Shown in pieces: positions 54,274 through 62,783 of a stretch of 64,000 bases of DNA. Within the stretch, counting starts at the first letter, position 1. Every line of letters begins with the position of its first letter. The DNA lies in the NCBI RefSeq assembly GCF_022647665.1, contig NZ_CP071872.1, positions 1,054,001 to 1,118,000 of the forward strand, given 5' to 3'. The stretch is from Streptomyces formicae (GTDB taxonomy: Bacteria; Actinomycetota; Actinomycetes; Streptomycetales; Streptomycetaceae). A program made the translations under genes and the position numbers. Under the pieces are notes generated by a model. That model was not told the origin of the DNA and searched no databases. It worked only from the letters and a program-made list of their open reading frames with translations.

Positions 54274-54567
54274 CCATCCGTCCCGACTTCACCGCCCGCA
54301 CAACCACGACCTGTCCAGCACAGTCCGGTGCGCCACCGTGAGGCCCGCGGCCGGTAGCCCTCTGTTATGGGCAGGCTCCATCACCGGCGACACCGTGACG
54401 GATCGCGCCGGCCATAAGCGGGCCCGTGGGGCGAGCGAGGTAGGAACCCTGCCCCGGGCAATTCCTCCGGAGGTCACCTGCCCGGCTCACGACGAGTCCT
54501 GACGGAACCCGCCCATTGCTCCCGGCGCCTGACTGAGGCGTTTGCATCCGTAAGCCAAGGAACCAGC

Positions 54568-56064
54568 ATGCTCTCCCGCCACCTTCGCCCCCGCAGACTC
54601 ATCGCCTTGTCCGTGGCCACAGCAGCCACCGGACTCCTCGCCCCGACCACCGCCAGTGCCACGACCGGTCCCCAAGGCGGCGCGGACCACCACTTCACCA
54701 CGCGCATCCTGATAGGCGACACCGACCCCGCCCGCGGCTGCTCCGGTGCTCTGGTCTCCTCCGAATGGGCCATCACCACGGCTTCGTGCTTCGCCAACGA
54801 CTCCTCCGAAGTCACGGCAGGCCGCCCCGCGGTGAAGAGCACACTCATCGTCAGCGGCTCAGGCTTCTCGTCGTCCAAGGCGCACACCAGCACCATCGCC
54901 GAGTTGGTCCCGGCCAAGGGCCGCGACATCGTCATGGCACGACTGGCCAACTCCGCCCCCGCCGACATCCCCACGGTCTCCTTGTCCAGCGCCCCGGTCG
55001 CGACCGGAGACGAAACGGTCTTCGCCGGAACTGGCCGGACCGCGACGGAATGGGTACCCGACAAGGTGCACACCGCCGCGTTCGAGGTCGGCCGTGTCGA
55101 CGACGCCACGCTCGCCATCACCGGGAAGACCGAGACCGACGCGATCTGCCAGGGCGACACCGGCGGCCCCCTCCTGCGGCACACGGCCGACGGCGCCGAG
55201 CTCGTCGGCCTGGCCACCGGCTCCTGGCAGGGCGGCTGCCTCGGCACCCCCGAGACCGAGACCCGCACCGACGCGCAAGCGGTACGCGCCGACGATCTCG
55301 GAGACTGGATCAGCAGTGTCGCAGGCCGCTCCTGGACCCGGCAGTTGGCCGCAGGCGACTTCGACGGCGACAAAAGGGCCGACGCGATCGCCATCGACGA
55401 AACCGACGGCAACCTCTACCTCCATGCCGGTGACGGCAAGGGCGGCTTCGCCGGCCGCCGCCAGCTCGGCGTCCAATGGGAGACCAGCCGCGTCATCACC
55501 GCCGGGAACTTCGCCGGTGACAGCAACACCGACCTGGTCGCCATCCGCGACAACGGTCTCCTGCTGACCTACACCGGAAACGGCGAGGGCAACTTCGCCA
55601 AGCCCATCACCGCGGGCACCGGCTGGAACAGCATGCGTCTGCTGGCTGCCGGTGACTTCGACGGCGACAAGAAGACCGACCTGCTCGCCGCCCACACCAA
55701 CGGCACCCTCTACATCTACCCCGGCACCGGCGACGGCAAGGTCGGCCGCGGCATCGTCGCGGGCGCCGGCTGGGCCGGCATCCGCCTCATCGCGGGCGGG
55801 GACTTCAACGGCGACGGAAAGGCCGACATCGCCGCCGTCCACGACAACGGCACCCTCTATGCCTACGCCAACAATGGCAAGAACGGCTTCAACTCCGGTG
55901 TCGCTGTCGGCGGCGGCTGGAAGACCACCCGCCTGATCACCAGCGGCGACTTCAACGGCGACGGCATGGCCGACCTCCTCGCCCTGCGAGGCGCCAGCAC
56001 CTTCTACAGCTACGCGGGCAACGGCAAGGGCAACTTCGCCGCCCCCGTCATCTCCCAGCCGTAA
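54568..56064 (+). CDS. umbA: UmbA-like protein: inactive trypsin fold plus FG-GAP propeller
   Basis: 498 residues, secreted (RR-containing signal peptide, cleaved near TASA, residue 31). Residues about 35-245 are a trypsin-like domain whose catalytic Asp survives in GRDIVMARL. The His motif reads ITTASCFA instead of TAAHC, and the Ser motif CQGDTGGPLL has Thr, so it should not cut peptides. Residues about 250-498 hold five FG-GAP/VCBS blades (AAGDFDGDKRAD, AGGDFNGDGKAD, TSGDFNGDGMAD and others), calcium-binding loops of a propeller likely to bind glycans. Trypsin-like plus lectin is the UmbA layout. ATG 54568 has AAGGAA upstream. Confidence 0.8.
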   Translation: MLSRHLRPRRLIALSVATAATGLLAPTTASATTGPQGGADHHFTTRILIGDTDPARGCSGALVSSEWAITTASCFANDSSEVTAGRPAVKSTLIVSGSGFSSSKAHTSTIAELVPAKGRDIVMARLANSAPADIPTVSLSSAPVATGDETVFAGTGRTATEWVPDKVHTAAFEVGRVDDATLAITGKTETDAICQGDTGGPLLRHTADGAELVGLATGSWQGGCLGTPETETRTDAQAVRADDLGDWISSVAGRSWTRQLAAGDFDGDKRADAIAIDETDGNLYLHAGDGKGGFAGRRQLGVQWETSRVITAGNFAGDSNTDLVAIRDNGLLLTYTGNGEGNFAKPITAGTGWNSMRLLAAGDFDGDKKTDLLAAHTNGTLYIYPGTGDGKVGRGIVAGAGWAGIRLIAGGDFNGDGKADIAAVHDNGTLYAYANNGKNGFNSGVAVGGGWKTTRLITSGDFNGDGMADLLALRGASTFYSYAGNGKGNFAAPVISQP

Positions 56065-56217
56065 CCCTCCCCACAGCAAGACGGACTGAGGCGGCAGGTC
56101 CCCGGTGCCCCTCGGTCCGTCTTGCGTGGGCACCGAGCCCGCACCCGTCCGCCGCGATCGTGCGCTGCCCCTGTGGCGCATGGGCGGGGCGGAGGCGGGT
56201 GCGCAAGTATGGGGGGT

Positions 56218-58251
56218 ATGCCCAACCGACTTGCGCAGGCCACGTCCCCGTACCTCCTCCAGCACGCGGACAACCCCGTTGACTGGTGGCCATGGGTGGC
56301 GGACGCGTTCGAAGAAGCCCGGAGGCGCGATGTCCCCGTGTTCCTGAGCGTCGGCTACAGCGCCTGCCACTGGTGTCACGTCATGGCGCACGAGTCCTTC
56401 GAGGACGACGACACCGCCGCCTACATGAACGAGCACTTCGTCAGCGTCAAGGTCGACCGCGAGGAGCGCCCCGACGTGGACGCTGTCTACATGGAGGCCG
56501 TGCAGGCCGCCACCGGGCAGGGTGGCTGGCCCATGACCGTCTTCCTCACCCCGGACGCCGAGCCGTTCTACTTCGGTACGTACTTCCCGCCGGCCCCCCG
56601 GCACGGTATGCCCTCGTTCCGGCAGGTGCTGGAGGGGGTCGCCGCCGCCTGGAGCGGGCGGCGTGAGGAGGTCGCCGGGGTGGCCGGAAAGATCGTCAGA
56701 GACCTGGCCGGGCGGTCGCTGGCGTTCGGCGGGCAGGGGCAGCCCGGCGAGGAGGAGCTCGCGCAGGCGCTGCTGGGGCTGACCAGGGAGTACGACCCGG
56801 CGCACGGCGGGTTCGGCGGGGCGCCGAAGTTCCCGCCGTCGATGGCCGTCGAGTTCCTGCTGCGGCATCACGCGCGGACCGGCGCCGAGGGGGCGCTGCA
56901 GATGGCCGCCGACACCTGTGAGGCGATGGCCAGGGGCGGGATCTACGACCAGCTCGGGGGCGGCTTCGCGCGGTACTCGGTGGACCGCGAGTGGGTGGTC
57001 CCGCACTTCGAGAAGATGCTCTATGATAATGCGCTGCTCTGCCGGGTGTACGCGCACCTGTGGCGGGCGACCGGCAGTGATCTGGCCCGCCGGGTCGCCC
57101 TGGAGACCGCGGACTTCATGGTGCGGGAGCTGCGGACGCCCGAGGGCGGGTTCGCCTCCGCGCTCGACGCCGACAGCGACGACAGCACCGGACGGCATGT
57201 CGAAGGGGCGTACTACGTCTGGACGCCGGCCCAGCTCGCCGACGTGCTGGGTGCGGAGGACGCGGAGTTCGCCGCGCGGCACTTCGGGGTGACGCAGGAG
57301 GGGACCTTCGAGGAGGGTGCCTCGGTGCTGCAACTCCCGCAGGATGCGGGTGTGGTGGACGCCGAGAGGCTCGGCGGGATCAGGGAGCGGCTGCTCGCCG
57401 CCCGCGAGGAGCGGCCCCGTCCGGGGCGGGACGACAAGATCGTCGCCGCCTGGAACGGGCTGGCGATCGCCGCGCTCGCCGAGGTGGGCGGGTACTTCGA
57501 CCGGCCGGATCTGGTCGAGCGGGCGATGGAGGCCGCCGATCTGCTCGTACGGCTGCACATGGACACCGGTGCGCGCCTCGCTCGTACGTCCAAGGACGGG
57601 CACGTGGGCGCCAACGCCGGGGTGCTGGAGGACTACGCCGATGTGGCCGAGGGGTTCCTCGCCCTCGCGGCCGTCACGGGTGAGGGAACTTGGCTGGAAT
57701 TCGCCGGTTTCCTGCTGGACATCGTGCTTGATCAGTTCGTGGCGGAGGAGGGCGCGCTCTACGACACCGCGCACGATGCCGAGCAGCTGATCCGGCGGCC
57801 CCAGGACCCCACCGACAACGCCACGCCCTCCGGCTGGACCGCTGCCGCCGGCGCGCTGCTGTCGTACGCGGCGCACACCGGCTCCGAGGCCCATCGCACG
57901 GCAGCCGAGCGGGCGTCGGGCGTCGTGAAGGCGCTCGGGCCGCGCGCGCCGCGGTTCATCGGCTGGGGGCTCGCCGTCGCCGAGGCGCTGCTCGACGGGC
58001 CGCGTGAGATCGCCGTGGTGGGGCCGCAGGACGACCCGGGCACCCGGGCGCTGCACCGCGCCGCGCTGCTGGGTACCGCGCCCGGCTCGGTGGTCGCCGT
58101 GGGGGAGCCGGACAGCCCGGAGTTCCCGCTGCTCGCGGGCCGTCCGCTGGTGGACGGTGGCCCCGCCGCGTACGTGTGCCGGCATTTCGTCTGTGCCGCT
58201 CCCGTCACCGAAGTGGATGCCCTGGGGCGGGAGTTGACGTCTGGTACGTGA
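56218..58251 (+). CDS. DUF255/YyaL-type thioredoxin-domain protein
   Basis: 677 residues. An N-terminal thioredoxin-like domain has [21 protein letters not shown] (CxxC = CHWC, about residue 50) and [12 protein letters not shown]. The rest (about 200-677) is an (alpha/alpha)6-barrel of glycoside-hydrolase-like type with [24 protein letters not shown] and [10 protein letters not shown]. Bacterial YyaL and human SPATA20 share this architecture; the reaction is unknown. It is complete, but its first 22 codons are paralleled by a displaced copy 8.1 kb upstream, marking the right end of the island. Confidence 0.9.
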   Translation: MPNRLAQATSPYLLQHADNPVDWWPWVADAFEEARRRDVPVFLSVGYSACHWCHVMAHESFEDDDTAAYMNEHFVSVKVDREERPDVDAVYMEAVQAATGQGGWPMTVFLTPDAEPFYFGTYFPPAPRHGMPSFRQVLEGVAAAWSGRREEVAGVAGKIVRDLAGRSLAFGGQGQPGEEELAQALLGLTREYDPAHGGFGGAPKFPPSMAVEFLLRHHARTGAEGALQMAADTCEAMARGGIYDQLGGGFARYSVDREWVVPHFEKMLYDNALLCRVYAHLWRATGSDLARRVALETADFMVRELRTPEGGFASALDADSDDSTGRHVEGAYYVWTPAQLADVLGAEDAEFAARHFGVTQEGTFEEGASVLQLPQDAGVVDAERLGGIRERLLAAREERPRPGRDDKIVAAWNGLAIAALAEVGGYFDRPDLVERAMEAADLLVRLHMDTGARLARTSKDGHVGANAGVLEDYADVAEGFLALAAVTGEGTWLEFAGFLLDIVLDQFVAEEGALYDTAHDAEQLIRRPQDPTDNATPSGWTAAAGALLSYAAHTGSEAHRTAAERASGVVKALGPRAPRFIGWGLAVAEALLDGPREIAVVGPQDDPGTRALHRAALLGTAPGSVVAVGEPDSPEFPLLAGRPLVDGGPAAYVCRHFVCAAPVTEVDALGRELTSGT

Positions 58252-58453
58252 GGGGTTCCGGGGGAATCCGGTGTCCTGACCGAAACGCGCCATTCATCAA
58301 AAGAGGCACGCAGCCGTCACAGTTTCTGCCTAGTCTCTTCACCGCTGACCACAGCAGCTGCGCATGGGGACATGCGCAGGGGGGTTTCAGGGGGAAGAGC
58401 GCGACGGCGATGCAAGCTGCCGTCGTGGCGGTCACCCCTGTCGAGGGGGGCCA

Positions 58454-59824
58454 ATGGTCACGTCCGACTTCGTCACGTCTGCCTTCATCGCCACGGTCTC
58501 GCTGGCGCTTTTCTGGATGGCGGCGTTCACTCTCTGGTGGCAGATGCACGCGTGGCGTACGCCGGAGACGCTCGCGGCGACGCGCTTCCAGAGCCCGGCG
58601 GGCGCCGCGGGGCTGTCGTTCTCGCTGCTGCTGCCGGCCCGCCACGAGCAGCTGGTGCTGGAGCACACGATCAGCCGGCTGCTGGAGTCCAGTCATCGCG
58701 ACTTCGAGATCATCGTCATCGTCGGGCACGACGACCCGGAGACCACCGAGGTCGCCGCGCGGGCCGCGACCCGCGCCCCGGACCGGGTGCGGGTCGTCGT
58801 CGACACCCACGACACCAAGAACAAGCCGAAGGCGCTCAACACCGCCCTTCCGCACTGCCGCGGCGACGTCGTCGGGGTCTTCGACGCCGAGGACCAGGTC
58901 CACCCGGAGCTGCTCGCCCATGTCGACCACGCCTTCACCGCCACCGGCGCGGACGTCGTCCAGGGCGGGGTCCAGCTGATCAACTTCCACTCCTCCTGGT
59001 ACGCGCTGCGCAACTGCCTGGAGTACTTCTTCTGGTTCCGCTCCCGGCTCCATCTGCACGCCGCCAAGGGCTTCATCCCGCTGGGCGGCAACACCGTCTT
59101 CGTCCGCACCGACGTGCTGCGCGAGGCAGGCGGCTGGGACCCGCAGTGCCTCGCCGAGGACTGCGACCTGGGGGTCCGGCTCTCCTCCGCGGGCAGGAAG
59201 GTCGTCGTCGCGTACGACGCCGACATGGTCACCCGTGAGGAGACCCCCGGCACGCTGATGTCGCTGCTCAAGCAGCGCACCCGCTGGAACCAGGGCTTCC
59301 TGCAGGTCTACCGGAAGAAGGACTGGAAGCAGCTGCCCACGCTCGGGCAGCGGATGCTCGCCCGCTACACGCTGATGACGCCGTTCATGCAGGCGTTCAC
59401 CGGGCTGGTCATCCCGCTCAACGCGGCGATCGCGATCTTCCTCGACGTGCCGGTGGGGATCGCCTTCATCACCTTCCTGCCGCTGATCACGGCGATGGTG
59501 ACGTTCGTCTTCGAGATCGTCGGACTCCACGACTTCGGTACGCAGTACGGGCTCCGGGTCCGGCTCTCTCACTACCTCAAGCTCATCGCCGGCGGCCCCT
59601 TCTATCAGGTGCTCCTCGCGGGCGCGGCCGTGCGGGCCGTGTGGCGCGAGCAGCGGGGCCAGGGCGAGTGGGAGCTGACCAGCCATGTCGGCGCGCATCT
59701 CACCCGTGACCCGAGCGGTCCGAGCGGCCCGAGCGACTCCGGCGATGCCCGCGACTCCGCCGACTCCCGCGATCCCCGCGATCCCCGCGCTTCCCGTGAC
59801 TCCCGAGAGGACGTCCACGCGTGA
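58454..59824 (+). CDS. Membrane glycosyltransferase family 2 (processive type)
   Basis: 456 residues. One N-terminal helix (ATVSLALFWMAAFTLWW) precedes a cytoplasmic GT-A domain with the UDP-binding FDAEDQVHPEL (DxD-like), acceptor-base LAEDCDLGVRL and the polymerase motif KQRTRWNQG (QxxRW), then three to four C-terminal helices. The Q-R-W motif is that of cellulose, chitin and hyaluronan synthases, so it probably polymerises a beta-linked glycan. The tail is a Ser/Asp/Arg repeat. First gene of a four-gene operon; its stop overlaps the next start (GTGA). Confidence 0.88.
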   Translation: MVTSDFVTSAFIATVSLALFWMAAFTLWWQMHAWRTPETLAATRFQSPAGAAGLSFSLLLPARHEQLVLEHTISRLLESSHRDFEIIVIVGHDDPETTEVAARAATRAPDRVRVVVDTHDTKNKPKALNTALPHCRGDVVGVFDAEDQVHPELLAHVDHAFTATGADVVQGGVQLINFHSSWYALRNCLEYFFWFRSRLHLHAAKGFIPLGGNTVFVRTDVLREAGGWDPQCLAEDCDLGVRLSSAGRKVVVAYDADMVTREETPGTLMSLLKQRTRWNQGFLQVYRKKDWKQLPTLGQRMLARYTLMTPFMQAFTGLVIPLNAAIAIFLDVPVGIAFITFLPLITAMVTFVFEIVGLHDFGTQYGLRVRLSHYLKLIAGGPFYQVLLAGAAVRAVWREQRGQGEWELTSHVGAHLTRDPSGPSGPSDSGDARDSADSRDPRDPRASRDSREDVHA

Positions 59825-61452
59825 CCTCGACCCTGACGGCGGCGCCACCCGTGGCGGCCGCCCGCTCCGCCGATCCCGAAAACCGGCCGGCCGTGCGGCC
59901 CGTCGTCCGCTTCCGCTCCTCCCGCACCGATCTGCTGCTGTGCGGGGCGCTGCTGGTGGCGGTCCTGCTGGTGCAGGGCTGGAACATCCAGCACTTCCCG
60001 ACCCTGAGCGACGACGAGGGCACGTATCTCGCCCAGGCATGGGCGGTCCAGCAGGGCGAGGGCCTCGCCCACTACACCTACTGGTACGACCATCCGCCGC
60101 TCGGCTGGATCCAGCTCGCCGCGCTGACCTGGATCCCCTCGCTGATCGCCCCCGACACGATGACGGTCGCCTCGATGCGGGGCGCGATGCTGCTGGTCAG
60201 CGGTGCGAGCGCGGTGCTCCTGTACGTGCTCGCGCGGCGGCTGTGGCTGCCGCGCTGGGCGGCGGGGCTGGCGATGGTGCTCTTCGGCCTCTCGCCGCTG
60301 TCCGTCGTCCTCCAGCGGGAGATCTTCCTCGACAACCTCGCCGTGATGTGGATGCTGCTGGCCTTCTGCCTCGCCGCGTCACCGAGCCGGCACCTGTGGC
60401 ACCACTTCGCGGCGGGACTCGCGGCGGCGGTGGCGGTGTTGACGAAGGAGACGATGCTGGTGGTGCTGCCGGCGCTGCTGGTGACGATGTGGCGCTTCAG
60501 CCATCGCGACACCCGCAAGTTCGCGGTCACCGGCGCGGTCACGGCGTGCGCGCTGATCGGCTTCTCGTACCCGCTGTTCGCGCTGCTCAAAGGCGAGTTG
60601 CTGCCCGGCGAGGGCCATGTGTCGCTGTGGGAGGGCGTCACCTACCAGATGAGCCGCGAGGGCTCCGGCTTCCTCCTCAGCGAAGGCACCGGCTCGCACG
60701 GGGTCTTCGAGTCCTGGCTCTACTACGACCGCGTGCTGCCCCTCGGCGGCATCGCGGGCGCGGCGCTGCTGCTGGCCACCCTGCGCTGGTCGGTGACCGC
60801 GCGGGCGCTCGCCGGGCCCGCGCTCGCCGTGGCGATCCTCGCGGCGGTCGCGCTGCGGCCCTCGGGCTATCTGCCCGCCATGTACGTCATCCAGGCGCTG
60901 CCCTTCCTGGCGCTGGTGCTGGCGGGCGGCGCGGCGAGCGTCGCGCATGCGGTGCTGCGGCGGTGGCGGCGACCGGGGGAGGGGCGCCCGCTGACGCTCG
61001 CGCGCCGCACGGTCGCGGTGCTGCTCGCCGCGGGCGCCGCGGCGTACGTCGTCCCGCGCTGGTACGACGGCGACCGCACCGCCCTCACGGCCGACGCCAA
61101 CGCCCCCTACCGGGCCGCAGCGATGTGGCTGAGGACCGAGGTCCCCGACCCCGCCCGCACCCGGGTCCTCGTCGACGACGCGCTCTGGCTCGACCTCGTC
61201 CACGCGGGGTACGAGCCCGGGCTCGGCGCGATCTGGTTCTACAAGGCCGACCTCGACCCGGCGGTGACCAGGACGATGCCCGCCGGCTGGCGCGACCTCG
61301 ACTACGTCGTCGCCTCCCCGACGGTACGCCGCGACGCACGCGACCTGCCCAATGTGCGGGCCGCGCTGGAGCATTCGACGCCCGTCGCCACCTTCGGCGA
61401 GGGCGAGGACCGCATCGAGATCCGCGAAATCGGGGGAGCTGAGCCGAAGTGA
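59821..61452 (+). CDS. GT39-like membrane glycosyltransferase
   Basis: 543 residues with about eleven hydrophobic helices. The first outside loop has the catalytic acidic motif PTLSDDEGTYLAQAW and HYTYWYDHPPLGW, characteristic of ArnT/PMT-type enzymes that take sugars from polyprenyl phosphate. A soluble C-terminal domain (about 410-543) follows. Start GTG 59821 overlaps the GT2 stop, and its end overlaps the following DPM1-like gene, which can supply the polyprenyl-phosphate donor. Confidence 0.88.
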   Translation: MTSTLTAAPPVAAARSADPENRPAVRPVVRFRSSRTDLLLCGALLVAVLLVQGWNIQHFPTLSDDEGTYLAQAWAVQQGEGLAHYTYWYDHPPLGWIQLAALTWIPSLIAPDTMTVASMRGAMLLVSGASAVLLYVLARRLWLPRWAAGLAMVLFGLSPLSVVLQREIFLDNLAVMWMLLAFCLAASPSRHLWHHFAAGLAAAVAVLTKETMLVVLPALLVTMWRFSHRDTRKFAVTGAVTACALIGFSYPLFALLKGELLPGEGHVSLWEGVTYQMSREGSGFLLSEGTGSHGVFESWLYYDRVLPLGGIAGAALLLATLRWSVTARALAGPALAVAILAAVALRPSGYLPAMYVIQALPFLALVLAGGAASVAHAVLRRWRRPGEGRPLTLARRTVAVLLAAGAAAYVVPRWYDGDRTALTADANAPYRAAAMWLRTEVPDPARTRVLVDDALWLDLVHAGYEPGLGAIWFYKADLDPAVTRTMPAGWRDLDYVVASPTVRRDARDLPNVRAALEHSTPVATFGEGEDRIEIREIGGAEPK

Positions 61453-62783
61453 CGACTCATCACACACAGACCGAGGGTCTCGACGATCCGTCCGAAGTAC
61501 CTGGGCGTACACCCGCACCCGCACCCGCACCCGCGGCGCGCGGCCGGGCCGGGTTCGGGGCCGACGAGCTCCTGGAGCCCGCCGACGTCGCCGAGCCTGC
61601 CGTCGTCACCATCGTCATCCCGACCTTCAACGAGTCGGGAAACGTACGGGAGTTGCTGGCGCGGCTCGCCGAGTCGGTGCCCTCGCGGCTGCCCTGCGAG
61701 GTCGTCTTCGTCGACGACTCGACCGACGACACGCCCGCCGTGATCGCCGATGCCGCACGCGACTGCCCGTTCCCGGTGGCCGTCATCCACCGGGACGTGG
61801 CCGAGGGCGGGCTCGGCGGGGCCGTCGTCGAGGGGATGAAGGCCGCCGGGTCGGACTGGATCGTCGTGATGGACGCCGATCTCCAGCATCCGCCGGGCCT
61901 CGTGCCCGACCTCGTGGCCACCGGCGAGAAGGAGTCCGCGGATCTCGTCGTCGCCAGCCGCTACCTGCCGGGCGGCAGCCGGGCGGGACTCGCGGGCGGG
62001 TACCGGGTCGCTGTCTCGCGTGGTGCGACCTTGCTGACGAAGGGGTTGTTCCCGCGCGCCCTGCGCGGGATCAGCGACCCGATGAGCGGCTTCTTCGCGA
62101 TACGCCGCGCCGCCGTGACCGCCGATGCGCTGAAGCCGCTGGGCTACAAGATCCTGCTGGAGCTGGCCGTACGCTGCCGGCCCACCGCCGTCGCCGAGGT
62201 GCCGTTCGTCTTCCAGGACCGCTTCGCCGGCGAGTCCAAGTCGACGGCGAAGGAAGGCGCGCGCTTCCTGCGGCACCTGGTCGAGCTGCGCACCGCCTCC
62301 GCCCCGGCCCGCATGGTCGCCTTCGGGCTGATCGGGCTCACCGGCTTCGTCCCCAACCTGCTCGCGCTGCACGTGCTGTCCGGCGCGGGGCTGCACTATC
62401 TGCCCGCCGAGATCGTCGCCAACCAGTTCGGCGTGGTGTGGAACTTCCTCCTCATCGAGGTGCTGCTCTTCCGCGACCGGCGCCACCACCGGCACTGGGC
62501 GGACCGCGTGGGCCGGTTCGCACTGCTCGCCAACGCCGATCTCGTCCTGCGCATCCCGCTGATCGCCCTGCTCGTGGGCGAGTTCGGGCTCGCGGTGCTG
62601 CCCGCCACCACGCTGGCGCTGCTCACCACCTTCGTCCTGCGCTTCGCCGGGACCGAAGCGCTGGTCTACCTGCCGCATCGCAGGAGCCGGGCGCCAAGGA
62701 GGACGTCGAGGAGCGCCTCAAGGAGGACGTCAAGAAGCGCCTCAAGGAGCACGTCAAAGAGCGCATCGAGGAGCACCCCATGA
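61449..62783 (+). CDS. Polyprenyl-phosphate glycosyltransferase with GtrA domain
   Basis: 444 residues. The N-terminal DPM1-like GT2 domain (about 52-275) has TIVIPTFNESGNV, EVVFVDDSTDDT, the DxD in VVMDADLQHPP and SRYLPGG; it loads a sugar from a nucleotide onto polyprenyl phosphate. The C-terminal four-helix GtrA-like domain (about 290-415) may flip or localise the lipid-sugar. The last 28 residues are an Arg/Ser/Thr repeat from a 24-bp DNA repeat. 4-nt overlaps with both neighbours (GTGA, ATGA). Confidence 0.9.
   Translation: MTTHHTQTEGLDDPSEVPGRTPAPAPAPAARGRAGFGADELLEPADVAEPAVVTIVIPTFNESGNVRELLARLAESVPSRLPCEVVFVDDSTDDTPAVIADAARDCPFPVAVIHRDVAEGGLGGAVVEGMKAAGSDWIVVMDADLQHPPGLVPDLVATGEKESADLVVASRYLPGGSRAGLAGGYRVAVSRGATLLTKGLFPRALRGISDPMSGFFAIRRAAVTADALKPLGYKILLELAVRCRPTAVAEVPFVFQDRFAGESKSTAKEGARFLRHLVELRTASAPARMVAFGLIGLTGFVPNLLALHVLSGAGLHYLPAEIVANQFGVVWNFLLIEVLLFRDRRHHRHWADRVGRFALLANADLVLRIPLIALLVGEFGLAVLPATTLALLTTFVLRFAGTEALVYLPHRRSRAPRRTSRSASRRTSRSASRSTSKSASRSTP
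62696..62779. repeat. 24-bp tandem repeat, 3.5 copies, open in two frames
   Basis: Units begin AAGGAGGACGTC. In the frame of the upstream gene they encode RRTSRSAS. In the frame of the downstream gene they would encode KEDVEERL, KEDVKKRL, KEHVKERI, running straight into its ATG. They also supply AAGGAG/GAGGAG ribosome sites. Confidence 0.8.

Noticed and set aside
54568..55320. Active secreted trypsin-like protease
   Set aside because: The catalytic His and Ser positions are replaced (TASCF, GDTGGP).
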